Shown here: positions 31,355-39,667 of the stretch, piece after piece
Layout of the letters: the number at the start of each line of letters is the position of its first letter
How positions within the stretch are numbered: the first letter of the stretch is position 1
From: Bacteroidales bacterium
GTDB lineage: Bacteria > Bacteroidota > Bacteroidia > Bacteroidales > UBA932
Direction of reading: 5' to 3'
DNA: 50,014 nucleotides
NCBI GenBank assembly: GCA_017558775.1
Contig: JAFYTP010000096.1
Span: forward strand, 1 to 50,014
Made by a program: the position numbers and the translations under genes
The notes under the pieces: model-generated
Database searches by the model: none
What the model was told of the DNA's origin: nothing
What the model saw: only the letters and a program-made list of their open reading frames with translations

Positions 31355-33430
31355 ATGAGACGCATTGCTTTGTATTTGGGGATGGCTGCCGCGGCGGTGG
31401 TGGCGTCCTGTTCCGTCCAGGAGAAGGAATTCGAGGCGAGCAAGGGGTTGAAGCTGGGGGAGGCGAGGTTCTTCGCTTCGTTTGAGCAGCCCGCGGCCGA
31501 GGAGGGGACAAAGGTTTATGTCGATGAAAACCTGTACCTCCACTGGAACGCTGACGACCGCATCAGCCTGTTCAATCAGTCGACGGTCAACAAGGAATTC
31601 GTGTTCACCGGGGAGACCGGGGACGAGTACGGCGAGTTCCGGGAGGTCGAAAATGGCAGCACCGCGACGGGAAATGCAATCCCGTATGTCGTGGCTTTAT
31701 ATCCTTATCAGTCAGGCGCTTCGATTGGCGCAAATGGGCTGAGTCTGACAATGCCCGCGGTGCAGAAGTATGCGGAAAAATCCTTCGGCCTTGGTGCCAA
31801 CACGATGATTTCCCTGGGTGCCGATGACAACCTGCAGTTCAAGAACATGGGCGGTTACCTCCGGGTCAGCCTGTACGGCGGGGTTTCGGTCAATTCCATC
31901 ACCCTGAAGGGCAACAACGGCGAAAAGATCGCCGGCAAGGCCAATGTGTCGATGTCGGCAGACGGCACCGCGACCCTCGCGATGGCCGAGGATGCATCGA
32001 CAGGAATCACCCTCACCTGCGCCAATCCGGTCGCCCTCGGCGCGACGGCGGAGGAAAGTGTCGATTTCTGGTTCGTGGTCCCGCCTGTGACCTTCTCGAA
32101 GGGCTTCACCGTCGTCGTCAACTACGAGGGCGGCTCCGCAGTCAAGTCCACCGACAAGAGTGTCACCGTCAAGCGGAATCGCCTGAGCAAGATGTCCCCG
32201 TTTGATGTCAATGCCAACCCGCCGACCGCGACGACTTATAAGATTTCGCATATGTGGCTGTGGGGTGGTACCGGGCAGCAGTACGGTGGAACCAAGGTCA
32301 TTGACCTGCTTACCAAACCTGACTATTTCAACAAAGAGGACGGCCGTGGAATTACGGCGCTGGTGGATAACTACTACTCGCTTTGGAACGATGGCACCTT
32401 CGTGAATTACGCTGGTGAGGATGCCCGTAACTGGTGGTTCGTCTATTCCGGCAGCGTGAATCCTGTGAATGGTAAAGACGTGGATGTGAGGAAGTTCTAT
32501 GATGTCCTTCCGCTTTCCACGGGCAAGTTTGTCATCGACGGAAGCACGGTTACATTGACCAAGGCCGATGGTACCACCACGACGGCGACCTGGGTAGGCC
32601 CGGGCACCTATGAGATGCCGAACTCCAGCCCTGTCAAATCCGTGACGATCACGACACAGGCCTTGATGTTCGAAATCAAGGGCGGTGCAGAAAGCTGGGA
32701 TCAGTCTGTTATGTACACGGACTATCACGCCATCACCGGAAATCCGAGGGCCTTGTTCATCGAGCTGGATCAGATGCCCGATGGCTTCGTGGTTCCCGAG
32801 GCTTCCCAGACGACAGATGCCGACTTCAAATACGAGTCTCCAGAATTCGACTTTAGCACCCTGCCTGGCAAGTGGAATGTCTATGGCGGCAACTCCGCGC
32901 CGTTCGGCATCTGGGTCCTTGGTGGTTCCGGTGACGATCCTGCCTTCGTGAGCCCGATCGATAAGAGCTGGTGCTGGGATGATTCCATTTGGAGGGAATC
33001 GGACAATGGCCTCACGATCAAGGTGACGTCTGTCTCCGGAACCTCTGCCACGGGTACGACCAACTGGTGGTCCGGAAACGACGGCAAGTTCTGGAACTAT
33101 ATCTGGAAGCACACCTCGACGAACTGGACCGATTACTATGAGACCGACCTGTCCAAGTACTATGATCAGATTCCGAAGGGTGAGAAGGAATTCACCATCG
33201 ACCTGACCACGATGACTGCTACTCTGGGCAACGGTCATGAAGCCAAACTCCTGACTCCAGGCGTCCATGCGTTCGCGTATGGCAAGACGATCGAAGTTCC
33301 TATGGATTGCATCGCCCTGGCCTTCCACCTGATGGATCCGGTCCCGGCCAATGACTACCGCTGGAAGGACCTCGACCGCTTCCTCCTCTCGCCGCTCGAG
33401 TACGTGATCATCTTCGAGAAGACTGAGTAA
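31355..33430 (+). CDS. Fimbrillin-like lipoprotein with duplicated C-terminal domain
   Basis: A 691-residue lipoprotein. I chose the ATG at 31355 because it follows a strong GGAGGGGAGAGG ribosome site and starts a signal peptide with lipobox VASC (Cys18). Residues about 30-290 have the fimbrillin/Mfa-like pattern: HWNADDRISLFN, YVVALYPYQSGA, FKNMGGYLRVSLYG, FWFVVPPVTFSKGFTV. The rest is unrecognised but contains two related segments. One has KFYDVLPLSTGKFVIDGSTV (about 380-430) and the other KYYDQIPKGEKEFTIDLTTM (about 600-650), each followed by a Gly-rich turn and a beta strand. It is probably a surface or adhesin-type protein. It is outside the PUL transcript. Confidence 0.72.
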   Translation: MRRIALYLGMAAAAVVASCSVQEKEFEASKGLKLGEARFFASFEQPAAEEGTKVYVDENLYLHWNADDRISLFNQSTVNKEFVFTGETGDEYGEFREVENGSTATGNAIPYVVALYPYQSGASIGANGLSLTMPAVQKYAEKSFGLGANTMISLGADDNLQFKNMGGYLRVSLYGGVSVNSITLKGNNGEKIAGKANVSMSADGTATLAMAEDASTGITLTCANPVALGATAEESVDFWFVVPPVTFSKGFTVVVNYEGGSAVKSTDKSVTVKRNRLSKMSPFDVNANPPTATTYKISHMWLWGGTGQQYGGTKVIDLLTKPDYFNKEDGRGITALVDNYYSLWNDGTFVNYAGEDARNWWFVYSGSVNPVNGKDVDVRKFYDVLPLSTGKFVIDGSTVTLTKADGTTTTATWVGPGTYEMPNSSPVKSVTITTQALMFEIKGGAESWDQSVMYTDYHAITGNPRALFIELDQMPDGFVVPEASQTTDADFKYESPEFDFSTLPGKWNVYGGNSAPFGIWVLGGSGDDPAFVSPIDKSWCWDDSIWRESDNGLTIKVTSVSGTSATGTTNWWSGNDGKFWNYIWKHTSTNWTDYYETDLSKYYDQIPKGEKEFTIDLTTMTATLGNGHEAKLLTPGVHAFAYGKTIEVPMDCIALAFHLMDPVPANDYRWKDLDRFLLSPLEYVIIFEKTE

Positions 33431-33459
33431 TTCGCTGAAATTCAGCGCGATAACGTTTT

Positions 33460-33485
33460 AGAGGTGCACTTCGCGGTGCACCTCT
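33460..33485. repeat. GTGCAC palindrome, copy 5
   Basis: Perfect 10-base arms AGAGGTGCAC / GTGCACCTCT around a 6-base loop; preceded by ATAACGTT. Confidence 0.88.
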
Positions 33486-33522
33486 GTTGTATTATGTGGC
33501 TGATTGATAGGGCTATAACGTT

Positions 33523-33552
33523 GCAGAGGTGCACCAAACGGTGCACCTCTGC
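33523..33552. repeat. GTGCAC palindrome, copy 6
   Basis: Perfect 13-base arms GCAGAGGTGCACC / GGTGCACCTCTGC around AAAC; also preceded by ATAACGTT. Copies 5 and 6 form a tandem pair with a unit of about 64 bases. Confidence 0.9.
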
Positions 33553-33577
33553 TGCATTAAAGGGCTGAAAGACAGGT

Positions 33578-35563
33578 CTATAGATAGTCTTCGAAATACA
33601 TCGTGACTTTGTCCATCAGGTGAATCCGCCTGCGGCCACCAACGTTATGCTGGTCTGTCGGGTAGGGGAAGTAATCCAGCTGGACGTTTTGCCTAATGCA
33701 CTCCTCGACAAAGCTCAGGGAATGCTCCCAGACGACGGTGTTGTCCACCGCACCCTGGCAAATGAGAAGCTTGCCCTTGAGATCCTTCACTTTGTTAATC
33801 AATGAGGTCTTCGCAAAGCCTTCGGGATTCGTGGCTTCGGTGTCCATGTAGCGTTCGCCGTACATGATTTCGTACCATTTCCAGTCGATGACGGGGCCGC
33901 CGGCGACGCCGACCTTAATCACGTCAGGGTAGTTAGTAATCAGGGAGATGGTCATGAAGCCGCCGTAGCTCCAGCCGTGGACGCCGATGCGGGAGGCGTC
34001 GACATAGGGGAGCTCCAATAGGCGACGGACGCCCACCATCTGGTCGGCCATTTCCGCTTGGCCGCACTGGCGGTTGATGGCTTTTTCGAAGGCGGCGCCG
34101 CGGTTGGAGGTGCCGCGGTTGTCCTGGACATAGACCAGGTAGCCTTTCTGGGCCATCAGCATTTCCCACATGCGCACGCCGCCGAGCCAGGAGTCCTGGA
34201 CCATCTGGGAGTGCGGGCCGCCATAGACATAGACGATGACGGGATACTTCTTCGCAGGATCGAAATCCTTCGGATAATACAGCCGGTAATAGTTCTCGAA
34301 CTGTCCATCGGCGCTCGGAACGGTGCCCAGCTCCACAGCACAAGCCGCGAACGAAGCCAAAGGATCGGACGCCTCAAAGAGCACAGTCGAGCGCACTCCA
34401 TCGACACTCCTCAGCACCGTCGCGCCCGGGTTGTCCAGGCTAGAGTAACGGTCGAAGAACCAGGTGCAGGCGTCATTCATCGAGATGTCGTGCCAGCCGC
34501 GCTCCGGGGTGAGGGCCACGGGCTTGCCGAACTTGGCCTTCGCCAGGGCCTTCTTCGCCGGCGCTTTCACAGCAATCTTGTACAGATGGTTCTCAATCGG
34601 AGAGTCCTGCGCGGAGGTATAGAACACGTTCACGCCGTCATTGCCGATATACTCGACATCGGCCGCAACGTCCGTCAACCGACGAATACCGCCCAAAGTA
34701 TCAAGCAGATACAGGTTCCGGTAGCCATCCCGGTTATCGGTCCGATAAATCATCAGATCGCGGCGACCCTTCAGGAACCACACGGGATCCAGCGGCTCCA
34801 CCCAGGCGTCGTTGTCCTCCGTCAGGAGCGTGCGGACGAACTTGCCCGTGGCGGCGCTGTACTGGTTCAGCTTCATGTGATGCTGCGTGCGGTCCAGGAC
34901 CTGCACATACACCGACTTGTCGTCCGGGGACCAGCTGATGTTCGTCAGGTAGCGCTCGGGCGTGAATTCGTCCACGTCCAGATACACCGTGCTGCCCTTG
35001 TCGATGTCAAAGATCCCCACGCCCACGATCTCGGAGTCCATCCCGTTCATCGGGTATTTGAGCAGCTCCAGATCGCCCGTGCGGGTGGTGATGTCAAGCA
35101 GCGGGAAGTCCGTCACGCGAGACTCGTCCTTGCGGAAGAACGCCAGCTTCGACCCCGAGGGCGCCCAGAAAACGCCTCCGTCGATGCCGAACTCATTCCG
35201 GCTCACGGACTGTCCGTACACGATCTCGCGGTCGTTGGAAACCGCCACGGCCACCGTGTCCTTCTTCCGGACAATATACAGGCTATTGCCGATGTTCGCA
35301 GCCCTCCAGCCTGCTTCCGGGGCTGATGTGAGGTTCTCATCGACCTTGGCAGTCTCCCAGCGGGAGCCGGTGTAGTACCGGTACTCGTTGTCATCGACCC
35401 AGGTATAATACCGGTTCTCCGGATACATAGTGCGGCCCACGACCGCGTTTTCCATCGTCAGCAGCTTGCCGTCGTGCGCGGCGGTCGTGCCGATCACGCG
35501 GGGCTGGGCAAAAAGAACGCCGCCCAGCAGGGCGGCGCCCAGAATCGTCAGTAACTTTCTCAT
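33578..35563 (-). CDS. Dipeptidyl-peptidase IV-like S9 family serine peptidase
   Basis: A 661-residue secreted peptidase with an N-terminal signal peptide (about 1-19). The middle is the DPP IV-type beta-propeller (ENRYYTWVDDNEYRYYTGSRWE, VFWAPSGSKLAFFRKDES, NISWSPDDKSVYVQVLDR). The C-terminal alpha/beta hydrolase has nucleophile Ser in GWSYGGF, Asp in GAVDNTV and His in DQHN. It cleaves dipeptides from N-termini, commonly after Pro or Ala. It is shorter than typical 720-residue DPP IV of Bacteroidales, mainly in the N-terminal region. It overlaps the upstream small membrane protein gene by ATGA, so the two are co-transcribed. Confidence 0.9.
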   Translation of the reverse strand: MRKLLTILGAALLGGVLFAQPRVIGTTAAHDGKLLTMENAVVGRTMYPENRYYTWVDDNEYRYYTGSRWETAKVDENLTSAPEAGWRAANIGNSLYIVRKKDTVAVAVSNDREIVYGQSVSRNEFGIDGGVFWAPSGSKLAFFRKDESRVTDFPLLDITTRTGDLELLKYPMNGMDSEIVGVGIFDIDKGSTVYLDVDEFTPERYLTNISWSPDDKSVYVQVLDRTQHHMKLNQYSAATGKFVRTLLTEDNDAWVEPLDPVWFLKGRRDLMIYRTDNRDGYRNLYLLDTLGGIRRLTDVAADVEYIGNDGVNVFYTSAQDSPIENHLYKIAVKAPAKKALAKAKFGKPVALTPERGWHDISMNDACTWFFDRYSSLDNPGATVLRSVDGVRSTVLFEASDPLASFAACAVELGTVPSADGQFENYYRLYYPKDFDPAKKYPVIVYVYGGPHSQMVQDSWLGGVRMWEMLMAQKGYLVYVQDNRGTSNRGAAFEKAINRQCGQAEMADQMVGVRRLLELPYVDASRIGVHGWSYGGFMTISLITNYPDVIKVGVAGGPVIDWKWYEIMYGERYMDTEATNPEGFAKTSLINKVKDLKGKLLICQGAVDNTVVWEHSLSFVEECIRQNVQLDYFPYPTDQHNVGGRRRIHLMDKVTMYFEDYL

Positions 35564-36006
35564 AAGAACAACTGTTCGGCGGAAGCGTCGTAGGGAAGCC
35601 GGTTCGCGGGCTCCGGAACGATGGGCTCCGCATTCTCGATGACGTCCACGATGGCGCGCTCATAACCGCGCCAGGGGAGCGCTCCCTTGTATTCCTTGAA
35701 ATGGACGGTTACGCGCTGGCCGGTGAGTCCCTGGAGTTCCTCGGCGACGGCCTTGTCGGCCACGGAGAACTTGAAGATCTTGGACTGCACGGCGCCGCCG
35801 GAGGAGGACTTGGCTCCATAGCCCGAGAGGATCATCTCGCCCTCGTACGTCTTCCAGATGTAGCCGGTGTAGGTGAGCGAGTTCAGCTCGCCGGTCTTCG
35901 TGCCGTCGCTGAACACCCACAGGAATTTGTAATAGAAGAAGCCCGCGCCCACCAGCAGGAGGAGGACGACGACCCACGCGATGATTTTACCTACTGTCTT
36001 TGCCAT
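35560..36006 (-). CDS. Conserved-looking small membrane-anchored protein
   Basis: A 148-residue protein with a single N-terminal hydrophobic helix (about 7-28) and an extracytoplasmic domain. The latter contains VFSDGTKTGELNSLTYTGYIWKTYEGEM, a pattern I recall from small uncharacterised Bacteroidales proteins that are sometimes mislabelled as 6-phosphogluconate dehydrogenase. No catalytic motif is visible. It is co-transcribed with the DPP IV-like peptidase downstream (4-base overlap) and has its own promoter. Confidence 0.7.
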   Translation of the reverse strand: MAKTVGKIIAWVVVLLLLVGAGFFYYKFLWVFSDGTKTGELNSLTYTGYIWKTYEGEMILSGYGAKSSSGGAVQSKIFKFSVADKAVAEELQGLTGQRVTVHFKEYKGALPWRGYERAIVDVIENAEPIVPEPANRLPYDASAEQLFL

Positions 36007-36026
36007 ATCGCAATACTTTTATTCTA

Positions 36027-36058
36027 CAAAATTAACGAATCGGGGCCGGAATCGCAAG
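36027..36058 (-). promoter_or_regulatory. Promoter of the small membrane protein and DPP IV-like genes
   Basis: On the minus strand TAATTTTG (36027-36034) lies about 21 bases before the start at 36006, with CTTG (36055-36058) after a 20-base spacer. Confidence 0.6.
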
Positions 36059-36065
36059 GTTTCGC

Positions 36066-37613
36066 CTAGAAACCGCGCCCGTGCTTGATCCAGAGCGCCT
36101 CTTCCAGGTCATTCCAGCGCTTGGCGGCCTGCTCGTAGATCTGCGCCGTATAGGCGTTCAGGGCCGTCGGAGATGGATTGTGCTCCAGCAGAGGCAGCCC
36201 CTCGAAAGCCATATCCTCCATCTCCAGGATGAGCTTTTCGAAGTCCTTCTTGTTCTTCTGCCAGGCCACGGTGCCGAGGCGGTTCGGGCGGCGGAAGGTC
36301 CACAGGACGCAGTCCGGGACATACTGCTTCTGCCCGCAGTTGTCGAAGGCCGTCGGCAGGGAAGTGCCGCCGGCGAAGATCGGGATGCGGGGGCTCTCGG
36401 CGGGATTGTCGACTCCATACCAGAGGATGCCGCCCACGCCGTCGGGAAGCCAGTCCCGCAGCTGCAGGACCGTCGAATAGGAGCACCAGCACACGGCCAG
36501 CGTACGGACGAATTCAACGGTGCCGGGGGCGATAGTGTTCAGCGTGTTGCGGGTGTCGGCGACCAGCCAGGGGTTCGCGACCGGGCTCACGAGGGTGTCG
36601 CCCTTGCTGTTGACCATCTTCCAATCCTTGCACATGTCATACTCCGTCCCCTCGTAAGTGCCGCGGAGGAGTTCCATCACTTTGCGGGCGCTCACCTTCT
36701 GCTCGGGCTTGATGCTGAAGGGGATCTCGGGATCGTCCATCGACAGTCCCAGGGACGGGGCTAAGTCGTTGAATACGAACCAGTCCCGGATCGCGAAGTT
36801 TTTGCCTTGCGCGCGGGGAACATTGTACGCCTTGAACCAGACGAAGTCGCCTTCGCCGTCCCAGAGCCCGTACTTCTTCGCCACGGCCTCTACATTGTCG
36901 GAAGCCATAAAATGGTCCTTGTCCTTCCGGTCGATCTTGCCGATGCGGGGGATGTTGCAGGAGATGGACACCTCGTCGTCCGGGACGCGCTGGGCCACCC
37001 ACACGGCGCCCACCTCGTTCCGGCCGCAGCCCACGATCTCGAAGGCCCATACCTCCTTCTTGTCGGCCACCGTAAGGCATTCGCCGGTGTCGCCGTAGCC
37101 GTATTTCTCCGCCGTCTCACCCATCAACTTGATAGCGTCGCGGGCGTTGTCACAGCGCATCAGCGCGAGCCGCGCGAGCTCCTCGATTAGGAACATCGCG
37201 TCCTTGTTGATAAGGGTGTCCGGCCCCGTGAAGGTGGACTCGCCGATGGCAACCTGCTTCTCGTTCAGGCAGGGATAACCCGTATTGACATAGGCGTAGG
37301 TGTGCCGGACCTCGGGGATCTCGCCCACTTTCTTGACACCCGTGGTGTCGCCCTTGAACTTGGTGTGACGCAGGCCCTTGAAGACCTCGAACACCTCACC
37401 CCGCTTGTGGTCCTGCGCCGGTTCCATCGATATCCACGTGTGGGAGACGCCGTCGCAGGTGTGGGAGGTGAAGACCGACCCGTCGGTGGAAGCCAGCCGG
37501 CCCACCATAATGCTGGTGCAGCTCTCGGGTTCGTAGCCGTCGGGATAGATGCTCTGGGCGGTGAGTGTCGATGCCAGGGCGAGGGAAGAGAGCAGAAGGA
37601 AGAACCGTTTCAT
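36066..37613 (-). CDS. C69-family dipeptidase (PepD-like), secreted
   Basis: A 515-residue protein. The ATG at 37613 is chosen because it opens MKRFFLLLSSLALASTLTAQ, a signal peptide; the longer upstream frame is Ser/Arg-rich shadow sequence. The N-terminal nucleophile family motif follows directly: CTSIMVGRLASTDGS, with Cys32 as the expected catalytic residue after processing. Later NVPRAQGKNFAIRDWFVFND and the C-terminal LPTAFDNCGQK and NRLGTVAWQKNKKDFEKLI fit peptidase C69. It hydrolyses dipeptides. It lies 1 base after the metallo-hydrolase gene upstream. Confidence 0.88.
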   Translation of the reverse strand: MKRFFLLLSSLALASTLTAQSIYPDGYEPESCTSIMVGRLASTDGSVFTSHTCDGVSHTWISMEPAQDHKRGEVFEVFKGLRHTKFKGDTTGVKKVGEIPEVRHTYAYVNTGYPCLNEKQVAIGESTFTGPDTLINKDAMFLIEELARLALMRCDNARDAIKLMGETAEKYGYGDTGECLTVADKKEVWAFEIVGCGRNEVGAVWVAQRVPDDEVSISCNIPRIGKIDRKDKDHFMASDNVEAVAKKYGLWDGEGDFVWFKAYNVPRAQGKNFAIRDWFVFNDLAPSLGLSMDDPEIPFSIKPEQKVSARKVMELLRGTYEGTEYDMCKDWKMVNSKGDTLVSPVANPWLVADTRNTLNTIAPGTVEFVRTLAVCWCSYSTVLQLRDWLPDGVGGILWYGVDNPAESPRIPIFAGGTSLPTAFDNCGQKQYVPDCVLWTFRRPNRLGTVAWQKNKKDFEKLILEMEDMAFEGLPLLEHNPSPTALNAYTAQIYEQAAKRWNDLEEALWIKHGRGF

Positions 37614-37614
37614 C

Positions 37615-38388
37615 TTATTGCATCTGTCTGAGCAGGACCGTGATTCCGGGCAGCTGCTCCGGAAGGCCGGAGAGGTCCGTCTGCGAGAAGTGGTAGGGGA
37701 TGAGGACCTTGGGCTGGATGACCTTCGCGGCATTGACACACTGCTCCACCGTCATCGTATAAGGCTGATTCACAGGGAGGAAGGCCAGGTCGATGTCCTT
37801 GATGTCGGCCATCTCCGGGATATCCTCCGTGTCACCGGCGATATAGATGCGGAAACCGTCGATGGTGAGGATGAAGCCGTTGTCCCGGCCCTGCGGGTGG
37901 AACATGGTATGGCCATCCGTGTAGTTGTAAGCGGGGACCGCATCCAGCTTGATATCCTTGCGTAGGTCGCGGCTGTCGCCATTGGCCATCACGTCGCCGG
38001 CGCCGCGCATTTCCGCGCAGCGGGCGTTGGTGATCAGCTGCGTATTTTCTCCGGTGAGGGCGTCCAGGGCAGTGGGGTCGAAGTGGTCGCCGTGCTCGTG
38101 GGTGACGAGGATGAAATCGGCCTTCGGGAATTCGGCGGCGTAGTCGGTGGGCTTGCCCAGGCCGGAGACCGGATCGACCTGGATGGACAGGCCGTCGTAG
38201 AAGATTTCCAGGGAGCCGTGCTTGATGAGGGTTATGCCGATGGGTTTGCCGCTCTTGGTTTGGAAGGTTTCCACCTCGTAGCGGGCGGCGCGGAGGGCCA
38301 CCGCTTCGTCGAAGCTCTTCTGCTGGGCGTTTCCGCAGGAGGCCAGGCCCAGGAGTGTAAGGATGGACATCAGTTGGAGGGTTTTCAT
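37615..38388 (-). CDS. UlaG-like metallo-beta-lactamase-fold hydrolase, lipoprotein
   Basis: A 257-residue protein. The ATG at 38388 (MKTLQLMSIL) gives a signal peptide with lipobox LASC, while the frame can extend to 38421. The core has the metal-binding motif THEHGDHFD, YDGLSIQVDPVSG, a second ligand region IYIAGDTEDIPEM and a final IPYHFSQ, typical of the UlaG-like branch of the MBL fold. Members include lactonases and phosphodiesterases; the substrate here is unknown. It shares its transcript with the C69 dipeptidase gene. Confidence 0.82.
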   Translation of the reverse strand: MKTLQLMSILTLLGLASCGNAQQKSFDEAVALRAARYEVETFQTKSGKPIGITLIKHGSLEIFYDGLSIQVDPVSGLGKPTDYAAEFPKADFILVTHEHGDHFDPTALDALTGENTQLITNARCAEMRGAGDVMANGDSRDLRKDIKLDAVPAYNYTDGHTMFHPQGRDNGFILTIDGFRIYIAGDTEDIPEMADIKDIDLAFLPVNQPYTMTVEQCVNAAKVIQPKVLIPYHFSQTDLSGLPEQLPGITVLLRQMQ

Positions 38389-38475
38389 AAGACTCGGGTT
38401 AGTTTTGGCTAATGTACGCATTTTCCTGCAGTTGACAAGAGGATTAATCCGATTATTTGGCTACATTTGCGTGTT

Positions 38476-39153
38476 ATGGCGGTCGAAACGGAAAATAGCG
38501 AGCTTCTTCCCGCGCAGAAATACGACACGTGCTTCTTCGAGAAGTACGCGCAGATCGAGCTTGCCACCGTCCTCGGGCACGACTTCGACGGGCTCGTGAA
38601 CCTGGACCGGCCGGACCTGCAGTCGCCGGGCTGCCACCGGCTCGGGATCGAGGTGACGCGGGCGATGGAGGAGAGCAAGGCCGCCGGCCTGTCGCTCCTC
38701 CAGGACATCGCCGGCCTCACCCGGACGCTCCCCGAGGAGGACCTCGACCGCGTCCTCCAGAGCGGCTACGCCTACGGCCTCCGCACCGGCAAGTACGTGG
38801 GTGTCAAGGAGATGCCCTACTGGAAGATGGCCCTTCCAATGCGCCGGATCCTTGAGAGTAAGGTCTCCAAGGTCGCGAGCGGATTCTACGGGCACTTCGA
38901 CCGCATGGGCCTGTTCGTCTTCAGCAAAGACAACCTCAACGAGGGTGCCGCCGTCAAGGCGATGAACTACACCATCAGCCTCCAGAAGTACCAGGACCTC
39001 AAGTACGACCGCCTGTATATCGCCGATGTCGACGACCTCTTCGTCTGCAACCTGGACGAGGGCCTGTCGGCCTCCTCCCGCATCGAAAGATACCGCATCA
39101 CCCAGGACCAGCGCCGGTCCTTTTATGAGCAGGTCTTAAATGTTCAAAGTTAG
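38476..39153 (+). CDS. Unrecognised protein with a PD-(D/E)xK-like segment
   Basis: A 225-residue soluble protein starting at the ATG 38476. Residues about 30-65 contain VNLDRPDLQSPG followed by LGIEVTRAMEE, which resembles the core of PD-(D/E)xK nuclease-like folds (Asp in one strand, E-x-T in the next). The usual Lys is missing, so catalysis is uncertain. The C-terminal half is helical with FYGHFDRMGLFVFSKD and LYIADVDDLFVCN. The -7-like box TACATTTG at 38462-38469 sits so close that the message would be nearly leaderless. The stop codon overlaps the next gene by 14 bases. Function is unknown. Confidence 0.6.
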   Translation: MAVETENSELLPAQKYDTCFFEKYAQIELATVLGHDFDGLVNLDRPDLQSPGCHRLGIEVTRAMEESKAAGLSLLQDIAGLTRTLPEEDLDRVLQSGYAYGLRTGKYVGVKEMPYWKMALPMRRILESKVSKVASGFYGHFDRMGLFVFSKDNLNEGAAVKAMNYTISLQKYQDLKYDRLYIADVDDLFVCNLDEGLSASSRIERYRITQDQRRSFYEQVLNVQS

Positions 39154-39667
39154 CGACATCCTCACCACACCGCCCCCGGCCTACGCCTCGGAGCTCCAGC
39201 AAAAGGTCTATGAGACGCTTGTGTCGATGGACATTCCCTTCGAGCGCGTGGACACGGACCCGGGCCTGACGATGGAAGACTGCCAGCACATCGACGCCAA
39301 GATCGGCGTCCGCATCGTCAAGACCATCTTCGTTTGCAACCGCCAGCAGACGGAATTCTACCTGTACGTCACCACCGACGACAAACCCTTCGTCACCCGC
39401 GACTTCTGCAGCGCCCTGGGCATCCCGCGCGTCTCATTCGCATCGGCGGAAAAGCTTTGGGAGCTAACGGGGGTTGAGGTAGGTGCCACGACGATTTTGA
39501 GCGCCATCCTTCCGCAGGCCGCCGGCGTCCATCTGGTGATGGACCGCGCCGTGGCTGAAGCCCCGCTTTATGCGTGTACGGATGGCACGGCGACGTGCTT
39601 TTTGAAGCTCCGGACTTCTGATTTGCTTGAGCGGTTTTTGGCCGGCAAGACGGTTACTCTGATATGA
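39140..39667 (+). CDS. YbaK/prolyl-tRNA-editing domain protein
   Basis: A 175-residue single-domain protein of the YbaK/ProXp type. Features are ETLVSMDIPFERVDTDPGLTMEDC at the N-terminus, the conserved Lys in IVKTIFVCN, FYLYVTTDDKPF, ALGIPRVSFASAEKLWELTGVEVGATT, and the closing LKLRTSDLLERFL. Such proteins clear misacylated tRNA-Pro (Ala- or Cys-tRNA-Pro). The start at 39140 lies inside the previous gene (14-base overlap) and the 3' end overlaps the following gene by 4 bases, so the three are co-transcribed. Confidence 0.85.
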   Translation: MFKVSDILTTPPPAYASELQQKVYETLVSMDIPFERVDTDPGLTMEDCQHIDAKIGVRIVKTIFVCNRQQTEFYLYVTTDDKPFVTRDFCSALGIPRVSFASAEKLWELTGVEVGATTILSAILPQAAGVHLVMDRAVAEAPLYACTDGTATCFLKLRTSDLLERFLAGKTVTLI

